DNA of 64,000 nucleotides. It comes from Adiantum capillus-veneris (Eukaryota; Streptophyta; Polypodiopsida; Polypodiales; Pteridaceae). Below the pieces are notes generated by a model. The model did not search any database. It was not told the DNA's origin and saw nothing but the letters and a program-made list of their open reading frames with translations. Both the position numbers and the translations under genes were made by a program. Each line of letters begins with the position of its first letter. Positions within the stretch are counted from its first letter, which is position 1. The stretch covers positions 9,337,001-9,401,000 of the forward strand of contig CM043969.1 of the NCBI GenBank assembly GCA_014529385.2, written 5' to 3'. This document shows positions 55,525 through 64,000 of the stretch, one piece after another.

Positions 55525-56700
55525 TTGAAAAAATATCTAAAGGAGATATACACAACGGAAATGGAAACCACGGAAGAGGATGGTAAGGATGTAATGCATG
55601 TTCCATCCCATTACAGAAAATATACTCTCCAAGATCGGAAAATCATAGTGGAACAACCTGTTAGGGAACTACGAAAACAGGGCAAGTCTTACGAAGGACC
55701 TGAAAACGCTAAAAGGATAGACTTGGCTGAACCAGGAGAAGAGCCTAGACTGGCTTACATTGCGAATGACCTAACAGAAGAAGAAGCAGATCTCTTGTTG
55801 AGCTTGTTAAAGGAATACCGAGATATCTTTGCTTGGTCTTACAAGGATCTCAAGGGTGTTGATCCAGAAATCTGTCAACATACCATACCCATGAGAGATG
55901 ATGCGAAACAAAGTAGACAAAGGCCATACATGTATAATAAAACATTTGCCAGGAAGATAAACAAAGAGATTAAAAAACTAAATGAAGTTGAATTCATTTA
56001 CGAAATTGAACACACAGATTGGGTATCTCCAATTGTGGTAGTACCCAAGAACAATGGAAAATTAAGAGTGTGTGTAATCTCAAAAAGGTGAATGCAGCTA
56101 CCATTAGAGACAACTTTCCTCTTCCGATAACTGAGCATGTTTTAGAACGAGGTGCAGGAAAAGAAGCTTATAGCTTCTTAGATGGATTTTTGGGATACAA
56201 TCAACTTTTGGTTTTATGCTGATCTTTTGGTTAACCCAAAAGATCAGCATAAAACTACTTTTGCAACAGAATGGGGTATATTTTCCTATCGGGTTATGCC
56301 ATTTGGGTTAACTAATTCTCCATCCACGTTTCAAAGGTTGATGAGCCATGCTTTCAAAGAATATCTTAGGAAATTCTTAGAAGTATACATGGATGATCTA
56401 TGCGTACATTCATCAATCCGGGCTAATCATTTTGAACACCTCAAAAAGGTATTTGAAAAATGTGGACTTTATACGATTTTCTTAAATCCTGAAAAGTACA
56501 CATTCATGGGTAGACAAGGAAAAATTCTTGGACATATAGTGTCTAAAAATGGCATAGCTATGGATATTGAGAAGATTCATGTCATTGTTGATTTGCCTAG
56601 ACCAACAACAGTCAAGGGGGTACAAGCCTTCATGGAGAATTGTGGATATTACCGCGACGGTTCATCTACATGTACGCTATAATTGAAAAACCCATGCATA
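55525..56700 (+). pseudogene. T1-B reverse transcriptase
   Basis: Open to 56091: EEEADLLLSLLKEYRDIFAW, then WVSPIVVVPKNNGKLRVCV. A one-base deletion at about 56074 against T1-A shifts the frame before AATIRDNFPLPITEHVLER. A 19-bp inverted duplication at 56212-56230 breaks it again. Then KTTFATEWGIFSYRVMPFGL, active site EVYMDDLCVHSS (about 56376-56411) and GHIVSKNGIAMDIEK. The last frame break is near 56655 (GYYR / RFIYMYAIIEKP). Catalytic Asp pair kept, protein not made. Confidence 0.8.
56212..56254. repeat. 19-bp inverted repeat with 5-base spacer inside T1-B RT
   Basis: TTTTATGCTGATCTTTTGG (56212-56230), spacer TTAAC, then the exact reverse complement (56236-56254). T1-A lacks the left arm at the same place, so it is a templated local insertion. 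Confidence 0.9.
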
Positions 56701-57336
56701 GCTTGATTACATACTTTGAATGGACCGAGGCATGTGAAGAATCCTTCATGAAGCTTAAGCAAGCTCTTACCTCAGCTCCAATATTGAAAGCACCAGATTG
56801 GAATAAGGTATTCCACGTACATGTAGATGCTTCCAATTTTGCTACCGGTTGTATACTAGCTCAACCAGGAGATGGTAAAATTGACTTTCCTATTTCTTAT
56901 GCTAGCCGACAACCACTGAAATCAAAGGATTAGAAATTATCTATGTCGTTAAAAAGTATAGACATTACCTATTAGCCAACAAGTTTGTGTTCTTTGTGGA
57001 CCACCAAGCTTTGTTGTATTTGGTCACAAGCCATGCAACACAGGGAGAATAATGATATGGTTCATCATTCTTCTCAAATTTGATTTCACTGTGGTAAAAA
57101 AGGGCACTACACATCCACGAGCAGATCACTTGTCAAGGATTAGTTCAAGAGAATCACCTAAAGGGGTAGACAATGATCTACTAGATGCCTATTTGTTCTC
57201 CGTGGAAATGATACCTAGATGGTCGAAAAACATTGTGTCATTAATGACAATTGATCAAGTGGATTCACAAATACCACCTTCCTATCACAATTGGATTAAG
57301 CGAGCAATCGGCTATCTATCAATTACTAGCTGGTAG
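56640..57336 (+). pseudogene. T1-B RNase H and connection
   Basis: EKPMHSLITYFEWTEACEES, then FHVHVDASNFATGCILAQPG (catalytic Asp) and FPISYASRQ. Against T1-A about 25 bp is deleted near 56915 (the region of AEKNYTTTKRE). Then FFVDHQALLYLV (about 56992-57030), KKGTTHPRADHLSRISS and LFSVEMIPRWSKNIVSLM. A one-base insertion at about 57280 shifts the frame. Confidence 0.75.
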
Positions 57337-57953
57337 GCTATACAAAAGAAATCAAGACGGGATATTGATCTTATGCATTAATCCTGAAGAACAAGAACAG
57401 TACCTAAGTCAAGCACATGTTACGATATTAGGAATTCACTTTGCGGAAGACCAAACTATGCAACGGATCTTGAGACTTGGAGTATTTTGGCCGACTATGA
57501 GGAGAGATGTTCGATCTTTTCTAAAGGATTTCCCTCAATGTCAAAAACAAATACCCATACCTCATGTAATATTGTTTCAAATGTCACATGCTCATAAGTG
57601 GAGTAACTATCTAGCTACTTACTTATCGAGCCGAACATTTCAGGAGGATATGAGTAAACGTCGTCAAAGAGCAATTGAAACTGAAGCAAGAGACTACACT
57701 CTTATTGGGAACCAATTGTATCGGAGAGGTAAAGATCAACATTTGCGTCTTTGTCCAAATGAAAACGAGTATATTTGGAAATTATAGAACAAGCATTTGC
57801 TGGATTAGCTGGAGGTAACTTTTCCAGTGAGACCACCGCAAAAGCAATCTTGATGGCAGGCATATGGTGGCCAACACTTTTTTCAGATTCCAAAGAATAT
57901 ATTTGAAGGTGTGATGCTTGTCAACGAGCAAAAATTCCAACACGAGTAGATAG
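57251..57953 (+). pseudogene. T1-B tandem integrase HHCC zinc-finger modules
   Basis: Module 1 (57317-57544): YQLLAGRLYKRNQDG, QAHVTILGIHF, GVFWPTMRRD, then FPQCQ where Phe replaces the first Cys; spacing H-X6-H-X30-[C]-X2-C. After a ~50-residue linker (KWSNYLATYLSSRTFQED, RAIETEAR) comes module 2 (57695-57930): YTLIGNQLYRRGKDQHLRLC, QAFAGLAGGNF (both His lost; T1-A keeps them), MAGIWWPTLF, RCDACQRAKIPTR. A frameshift at about 57778 and a stop at 57904 lie in module 2. One module is usual; the linker plus module 2 has the normal gypsy order, so module 1 is the extra one. Confidence 0.75.
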
Positions 57954-58976
57954 CATGCCCTTAAGACCAATGATGGGGACTAGAGCTTTCACAAAATGGG
58001 GTATAGATTTTGTTGGACCAATACAGCCACCTGCTTATAATAGAACCCAAGCTCAATATATCATTGTAGCTACAGACTATTTGACCAAGTGGGCCAAGGC
58101 TAAAGCAACTCAAAAGAATGATGCAAGAACCATTGTTGCATTCTTACATGAGTATGTATTCACGAGATATGGACTGCCAATAGAGATTGTTAGTGATCGG
58201 GAAACTCATTTTCTCAATGAGATAATCGAGTATTTTCTTAATCAGTTCATGGTCATCCATAACAAATCAGCTCCCTATCACCCGCAAGCAAACGGACAAG
58301 TTGAGTATACGAATAAAATTATTAGTTTGGTACTGACTAAAGTGGTTAGTTCAGGAAGAACGGACTGGGGAATGAATCTCCATGCTGCTCTATGGGCTTA
58401 TTGAGTTTCATTCAAAACAACTTTAAATGCCACACCCTTTAACCTTGTTTATGGTCTTGATGCCATACTTCCAATAGAGTTTCTATTGTCGACATTAAGG
58501 GTAGCACAGAATCTTGAGTGGACTGGACATGAATTGTCAGAAAGACTTGAATATTTGGAAAAGCTAGATGAGCAAAGGCTAACTACTATAGCTCATATCT
58601 ATGCACAAAAGCGGAAACAAAAATAGTTTTTTGATTCCCACTTAATCACAAAAATCTTGAAGAAGGGGACTTATTTTTAATCTATTCCCTTAAGCAATAC
58701 ATTCCCAAGTTTAAGAAAAAGGGAAACGGACCGTTTATCATTGAAGATGTATCTCCAAGTGATGTAGTAAAATTGTCCACCCTAGATGGTGAACCAATGG
58801 CTAATTGGATTAGTGGATGTTGTTTAAAGAAATACAATTTGCCACTAACCAATGAATCGCTAGAAAGAATGCATGCAGCCAAGCAAAGGAAGATTAAACG
58901 ACAGCAGGTTATTGATGAAGCCCAAGAGGAAGCTCGGCTTCGGGTACTCAAGCGAAAAGCTGCTCTCAAGAATTAA
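57954..58976 (+). pseudogene. T1-B integrase core and C-terminal region
   Basis: The open 57955-58404 frame has GIDFVGPIQPPAY, YIIVATDYLTKWAKA, IVSDRETHFLNE and YHPQANGQVEYTNK, so D,D,E are complete. A TGA at 58402 (normally Arg/Trp-like) and later stops and frameshifts (58624-58680) follow. The C-terminus has LNATPFNLVYGLDAILPIEF, KKKGNGPFIIEDVSPSD-like DNA (GPY/F position), LDGEPMANWISGCCLKKYNL and a basic helix ending LRVLKRKAALKN-TAA. Confidence 0.8.
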
Positions 58977-60100
58977 CAGATATTGATTTACATCAACACT
59001 CTAGAAATAGATGAACGGCAGATGCAGTTTCAACAAATGATGACTAGTTAGACGGAATGGACCTGCACATCCAAGTAAAGCTCAACAATCATAGCGCCAA
59101 TGCTTTGATTGACACATGAGCTACAGTAAATACAGTAAGTTATTCCACGTACAAAAAGGCAACAAGTCAAGCATTGACAACAGGAATAACGACAATCAAA
59201 GGATGCAACAAAAAGCCAACTCCAACATTGGGAGTAGTCAACTTGAATGTGATAGTACATGGATGTTCATATCCTCGTCACTTTGTATGCTTACCAGATG
59301 AACACATGAATAAGATGACGATTCTTGGAATTCCCTGGATGCAAACATACAAAGCAGTACCAGATTGGGATACAAATCAGCTAAAGCTATCACTAAAGGA
59401 GGACAACTCATTGTTCCAATTGCACCAAGCAAGGAGGAATGGAAAAGAAGCAATCAGCAGACCAAACCACAAAGTAGTCAATCTTCTCCATCCTCTCGAT
59501 AGTTAAATGCTACAAGTAGCATGCAAGGAGTCAGGAAAATTTGGGTACCAAAAGCACAGCTTAAGGATAAACCAATTCAAATCTGGGTGCCTAAAACTTC
59601 ACCGATAAAACAAAAGAAGGTTCCAAGGGTTAAAACACAGAAATGGGCATCACCCAGCAAGGAACCTAACATGGAAATGTTTTGCAAGAAAAAGGAGCAC
59701 TTATCTTCTCCACAAACAGCAAAACCAATCAAGCAATGGCGAGTTAAGTCTCAAAAGACTCCACCACACCATGCAGCACCAAGCAGACCAAGCTACCAAT
59801 GGCAAGAAAAATCTCGACAACAATCAAAAGTTCTACCAACAGCTCAAGCAATCAGTGTGCTGATGGTACAATTAAACAGAGAGCACACAAGCTACAAGAT
59901 TTGCTCTTTGGAAGACATCAACACAGCAAACTTCAATATCGGAAACCCTTGAGTTAATTACTCAAGACCCAACTCATGCACAACATAATAGTTTGAATTG
60001 CATTGATCTTCATAGCATGGTAGAGCCAACCACGGCTATGCATAGACACAATTGTTCAACCCATGCACACAGTCGTCCTGGAGTACGCCATTTAGGAGGG
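58977..60100 (+). pseudogene. T1-B post-integrase retropepsin-like extension
   Basis: Directly after the TAA at 58974-58976, in the same frame, comes LEIDERQMQF. The DTGA site is NALIDT-stop-ATVNTVSYSTYK (GGA to TGA, about 59115-59130). The 59174-59506 frame carries TTGITTIKGCNKKPTPTLGV, VNLNVIVHGCSYPRHFVCLP and MTILGIPWMQTYKAV (about 59318-59360). The tail, 59521-59952, repeats the phrase IWVPK twice within 18 residues and is basic and Gln/Pro-rich. T1-A has the same layout. A second protease copy, or a domesticated retropepsin fold, at the C-terminus of pol. Confidence 0.65.
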
Positions 60101-60142
60101 GTGAAAGGGCACTAAGTACTAAGTAATTAAGGGCAATGTTTG

Positions 60143-60159
60143 AAGAGGGAGGAAAAAGT
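60143..60159 (+). promoter_or_regulatory. T1-B polypurine tract
   Basis: GAAGAGGGAGGAAAAAG immediately before the LTR start TTTGATGTTAACATGTG. One substitution against the T1-A tract. Confidence 0.8.
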
Positions 60160-60161
60160 TT

Positions 60162-62160
60162 GATGTTAACATGTGATTTTTGAAAAATTACCTAATAATT
60201 CCCTTATAATTCATCATTTTTTCGATGAGTGTAAATAGTGTATATACTATCAGAAAATCATCAAAAATAGTCCTTTTTGGGATATTTTTCATCATTTTTA
60301 TTGATAATGAGGCTTAAAAATAGAAAAATCCAACAAAAAACAACAAAGCTATGTTTTTCAATGGATTTTTTTAATTATTGGATTTTCACTTGACTTTTTT
60401 AGAGCATTTTGCTATTTTCTTTGATTTTTTCAAATAAACAGGTCAAAAATTAATAATAAATAGCAAGAAGCTCATATGGAAAAATGGAAGACGTGATGGT
60501 AATCAAAAGGACAAGGCGGACAAACACAAAAAATTCAATGAAATCAAAAGATGGAAGCGGGAAGCCTAAATTAGGCAGCCAGGCCTACTTTTGCAAAATT
60601 CTTGCAGAATGAGCTACAGGAATCCGATCAGGGAAATTTTTGAGTCTAACATAGATTTCATGGCCTAGTAGGACTAATGAGGGAATCTAGAAAAATTGGC
60701 TCGGGAAGTCCGGGTATAGATATCCAAGGTAGGCTAAAACCACCTCATTTCCGCTTGCAGCCTTTGCAGAGAGAGATTTCGGTCTCTCTCGCGCCACTTT
60801 TCTGGAGCCCACAATTGACCATTTTCAGCGCCGTCTCATACGAGACATGAGGGGTAAGTTCTTTATTCGCCAATGATCCATTTTGTACGGCCGGTAGCTA
60901 GTCTAAAGCCCTAACCGAGCAGTGCACGAAGACCTACGACCAAAAACTGACCATAGCGGCCTGCCAGCTCGACCAAATCAAATGGGATTTGAACCATAAT
61001 ATGCACTAACATAATAATACCTTTCTATATCATTAGTTGACCATTCGACAGGGGTCGAGGGGGTCCCCAGTAGAAAAGCTAGGTTTTTGGCAAATGCCAA
61101 AATTCCGATCTGACTCCACAGATGGCTTGCTTATGAGGTCCTTATACAATGTATCTGATTGGTTTGGTGAAATCCATCAAGCAAAGCCCTCAAAAAGTAG
61201 AAAACGTCTCGAAGGTTATAAACCATCAAATTCGACATAAGGAGTCAAACTGACTCCAAATGAGTCAATCCAAAGCCTCGAAGTTGACTGACCAACCCAA
61301 CAGGAAGTGTAGTCACAAAAAATGGTGATTTCAGAGTCGACAAAGCACAAAGTGATGCCAGCATGACCAAAATTGACCAAATTCAATTTAGGACTTGTTT
61401 CAGGTGTATGGAATATATCTAGGTCAAGATTTGTAAGTTTTGCAAAGAATTTGTCACTGTTGTAAATAATCACGATTATTTACTTTTGCATCCTTTTTGC
61501 TTGGAAATTGTCACCTCACCTCACCTATCATGTGTACACACCTATTACATGCCAAAAATCAAGTATGAGCCAAAATGAGCACCCATTACTTAGAAAATTG
61601 CCAAAAAAAAACGCAAGGAAGTCTTTGCAAGCCAATTTTTGGATTATGGACAACATTTTTTGATCCAAATCACCTCATATCTCATACCCAAGGTCTATAC
61701 AATGCCTAGAACCCAGTTGTACCAAAATATGCTAATTTTGATAGAAAAGTTAATAATCGCGATTATTTACTTTCTAGCCAAAATTGGGAAGTTTGGATAT
61801 TTTGACATCATACATCCAAAGTACATCATGTGTTAAGCCCACCAACCAACTTTGAACCAATTTGGAGCTCAAAATCTCAAATTTCCTTTATATCTATTGT
61901 TGCAGAGACCTAAAGCCAAAATTTGGTACCATTTCACCCTATGCATCCAAACTAGCACATATTTCACTCAGAGCATGTATTTGGTATATACTTCAAACCT
62001 ATGAAGCCAAATTTGCAAAAAGTTGAAAAATTTACTCAGCTGTAAATAGCCGTGATTAATTACTTTGGTTGCAAAAAATTGTTTTGACTTCACAGTTTTG
62101 TTCCTTGCATGTTTTTATGCATCTATGCTTGTTCAAAAATTGATTTGAAGCAAATTAGAC
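60162..62160 (+). repeat. T1-B 3' LTR (probably shared with T1-C)
   Basis: Parallels 21491-23303 (GTGTAAATAGTGTATATACT at about 60229; CCTAGTAGGACTAATG at about 60663; a GACCATAGCGGC phrase at about 60949) and continues about 250 bp beyond the point where D cut the other copy. No recognisable 3' edge or primer site; at about 62160 it passes straight into mid-gag of T1-C. It has three palindrome copies. Confidence 0.6.
61462..62063. repeat. 22-bp palindrome repeats, T1-B/C LTR (three copies)
   Basis: Copies at 61462-61483, 61749-61770 and 62042-62063 (degenerate), spaced 287 and 293 bp. Arms GT(A/T)AATAATC / GATTATTTAC as in the T1-B leader. Confidence 0.8.
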
Positions 62161-63260
62161 CAAACAAACAGGGAAAAACAACAAATGAATGTTGTGGGAG
62201 TGTTACCTTCTCCAAGTGGATCAGAGGCAGAACCCAAAATTCCTGTGAAGGTAGTGACTAGAGCCCAAGCAAAAGAAAATGCTGAGTACCAAGCTAATGA
62301 GGAGAAAGATCAATAACCCAAACAAGGGGAAATAGCTAGTGTGTCAGTGAGAACTGGGAGAAAATCCTGGAAAGCCAAAGAGACAGAATTAAATAAAAAA
62401 CAATTACAAATCAAATTGCACTACAAACAGAATTACAAGAGACAAAGGAGCAGTTAAAACAAGAACGGGAAAACAAAACGGTGGTGAACAATAAGAAACC
62501 AAGGAAGGCATCTTCCGGAGGATCTGTGTTGGTAGACAAAGTCCTAGAGCCATTAGATGCTGCACTGGAAGCATATGAGGCTAGATTGAAACCCAACCAA
62601 ACCCTAGAGAAACGAGGGATGAAAAATCCTCATGCTGAGGTAGAGACTGAGAGGTTGAAAATGTGTAAGGAATTGGTAAAAATTGCACAGGCAATGATGG
62701 AGCCTGAAGCACCAATTCCACCTCCAAAAACAAAACCAAAAAGTGTTGGATTTGAAATGCCTAAGGCAAAGGTTGTTGAAACATTAACTCAAAGAAACAT
62801 TGAGCTAGAATCACAAAAGGATGTGCAAGCAAAGACTGCAACACAAACCAACAACCTAAAAATTCAACTAGATGATCAAGTAGTGGCCAACACCACTAAT
62901 GATGCAAGGTCAAGATCACAATTTATGGCACCTATCCTAGAGATAGATGAGCCATGGCCAAATGCATTGTGGGAAGCAATTAGAAGTGCAAAAGATGGAA
63001 GTGCGACTTTTAAATCTACACCCATAATTGAGGTCGATACAGGGAATGAAGTCTATCATGGAGACATTCAATCTCTAAATGGAGATGCAGGGACAGAAGT
63101 TTCAATTGAAAGCAAACCAGAGTCCTTGAAGACCTTACCCTCATACATAGGAGAACATGAGGCAGACTCAGAGACTAGAGTGGTGCCATCTCAGAGGAAA
63201 GCCATATCCAAGATGATGGATACAAAGAGTATGAAAGAGTTGATGTCAGCTCCAATATAG
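62161..63260 (+). pseudogene. T1-C gag C-terminal part
   Basis: 62190-62480 matches the T1-B segment with KVVTRAQAKE against KVITRAQVKK, with frame breaks. 62481-63260 is open: SSGGSVLVDKVLEPLDAALE and YEARLKPNQTLEKRG, a long polar linker, then PESLKTLPSYIGEHEADSET. An in-frame TAG at 63258 ends it where T1-B is open. Confidence 0.7.
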
Positions 63261-63779
63261 TGCACCATTACTCTATCTGAACTGCTTAAGATTAGACCAC
63301 ATGTATGGGATGAAGTAGGCAATAATTTGGGGAAGATGGGATTAAAGATACCTCTTCCAGATCGACCCTCAAATGAACAATCAAACAAAACTCAACAAGA
63401 AAGTGCAGATGCTAAACCTGTGCCAATAAACAAGGTGGGGGAATATTGCGAAGGAGAAGAAGGAAACACCACCTTACCTGTGGAATACAAAGGAGTTAAA
63501 ACATTGGCTATACTTGATAGTGGGGCTGGAGTAGCCATAGCCACAAACGACATTTGGAAAAAATGGGGTAGACCAGCGCTTAGGAAAACTAGAATGAAGC
63601 TGCAACTTGCAGATGGATACACAGAAAAAACTCTTGGTATCTTAGAGCAAATTATTGTGACTTCTTGTGGAATTGAATATGAACATACATTTGCAATAGT
63701 AGATTTTGGAAAAGGGAACAATTTTGATATCATTTTAGGAAGACCTTTCATGCGTCAACTTAAGATGGTTCAAGATTGA
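63261..63779 (+). pseudogene. T1-C gag-side protease (motifs intact)
   Basis: Same frame as the preceding gag. TITLSELLKIRPHVWDEVGN leads into PINKVGEYCEGEEGNTTL, the catalytic TLAILDSGAGVAIATND (about 63502-63552), MKLQLADGYTEKTLGILEQI, YEHTFAIVDFGKGNNFDIIL and GRPFMRQ (about 63738-63760). It is the reference copy for the T1 gag-side protease. Ends TGA at 63777 where T1-B has TGG (Trp). 63780-64000 continues as the T1 linker, with stops. Confidence 0.75.
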
Positions 63780-64000
63780 GGCTATGATTATATCTACTTG
63801 AGACATAAAAAGATCACCACAAAAATAAGCATAAAAGACCATAGCTATAGAGATGTGAATAGAACTCCGTTAGAAGAAATTGACTCTTCTATAGTCAATG
63901 GGAAAGAGATACATGTGTGGCTACAAACCAAACAAGAACTTTGGATGTGTGGTGTTTCGAAGTGTGGAAGCTCAGTGAAGGAGGATTGCATCCTAGAAAG

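Larger units (their letters stand above)
62161..64000 (+). mobile_element. T1-C, third tandem T1 copy, truncated at both ends
   Basis: Begins in mid-gag (equivalent to T1-B about 53190) and runs colinear with T1-B through the protease to the window end (equivalent to about 54880). It lacks the leader, primer site and N-terminal two thirds of gag. It is the best-preserved T1 coding stretch. Confidence 0.7.

Noticed and set aside
60810-60840. CAGCGCCGTCTCATACGAG considered as a T1-C primer-binding site
   Set aside because: It lacks the TTTGG start and the GGGGA end, and it lies well inside DNA that aligns with the T1-A LTR (about 22180), where the match is even weaker.

Overview
The window is plant nuclear DNA made almost wholly of nested, mostly decayed transposable elements. 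I see no host gene, tRNA, rRNA or CRISPR array. The evidence for a plant is the mix of element types: Ty3/gypsy chromoviruses with C-terminal chromodomains, a Tat-like gypsy with a second RNase H, Ty1/copia elements with UBN2-type gag and initiator-Met primer sites, and a BED-finger hAT transposon. I cannot name the species. Two recent-looking markers stand out: an almost intact chromovirus (element F) and the long (CA)n and (CT)n tracts.

Layout. A gypsy family that I call T1 forms the scaffold, as three head-to-tail copies: T1-A (1 to 23303), T1-B (about 39843 to 62160) and T1-C (62161 to the window end). Neighbouring copies appear to share the LTR between them. T1-A is broken by a hAT element H (1085-6676, with TIRs and 8-bp TSD) and by a copia element K1 (7944-19111). 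K1 is itself broken by a Tat-like gypsy fragment G (10064-13620) and a reverse-strand copia K2 (13621-18127). The LTR between A and B holds a Tat-like gypsy D (23304-39483). Inside D lies chromovirus F (28817-37618, minus strand, two 1623-bp LTRs, perfect 5-bp TSD AAATC). T1-B is broken exactly in its primer-binding site by chromovirus E (40408-48931, minus strand, two 172-bp LTRs), and E carries an unidentified 2.66-kb insert X in its RT gene.

Most notable is the domain order of T1. Its pol has two HHCC integrase zinc-finger modules in tandem with identical spacing (H-X6-H-X30-C-X2-C). It also has a second retropepsin-like domain (DTGA ... ILGIPWM) that follows the integrase in the same reading frame, besides the usual protease after gag (DSGA ... 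IILGRPFM). Its non-coding LTR and leader DNA carries a 22-bp palindrome repeated about every 285 bp. I know of no described lineage with this combination; a database search is needed to say whether it is new.

How the parts work together: only F looks close to functional (gag-protease and pol ORFs separated by one in-frame TAG, LTRs about 0.7% different by my hand count). E keeps a long gag-protease ORF, but its pol is broken. All other elements are disabled by stops, frameshifts, deletions and later insertions. The nesting gives a relative order: T1 is oldest, then K1, D, H and E, then G, K2, X and F.
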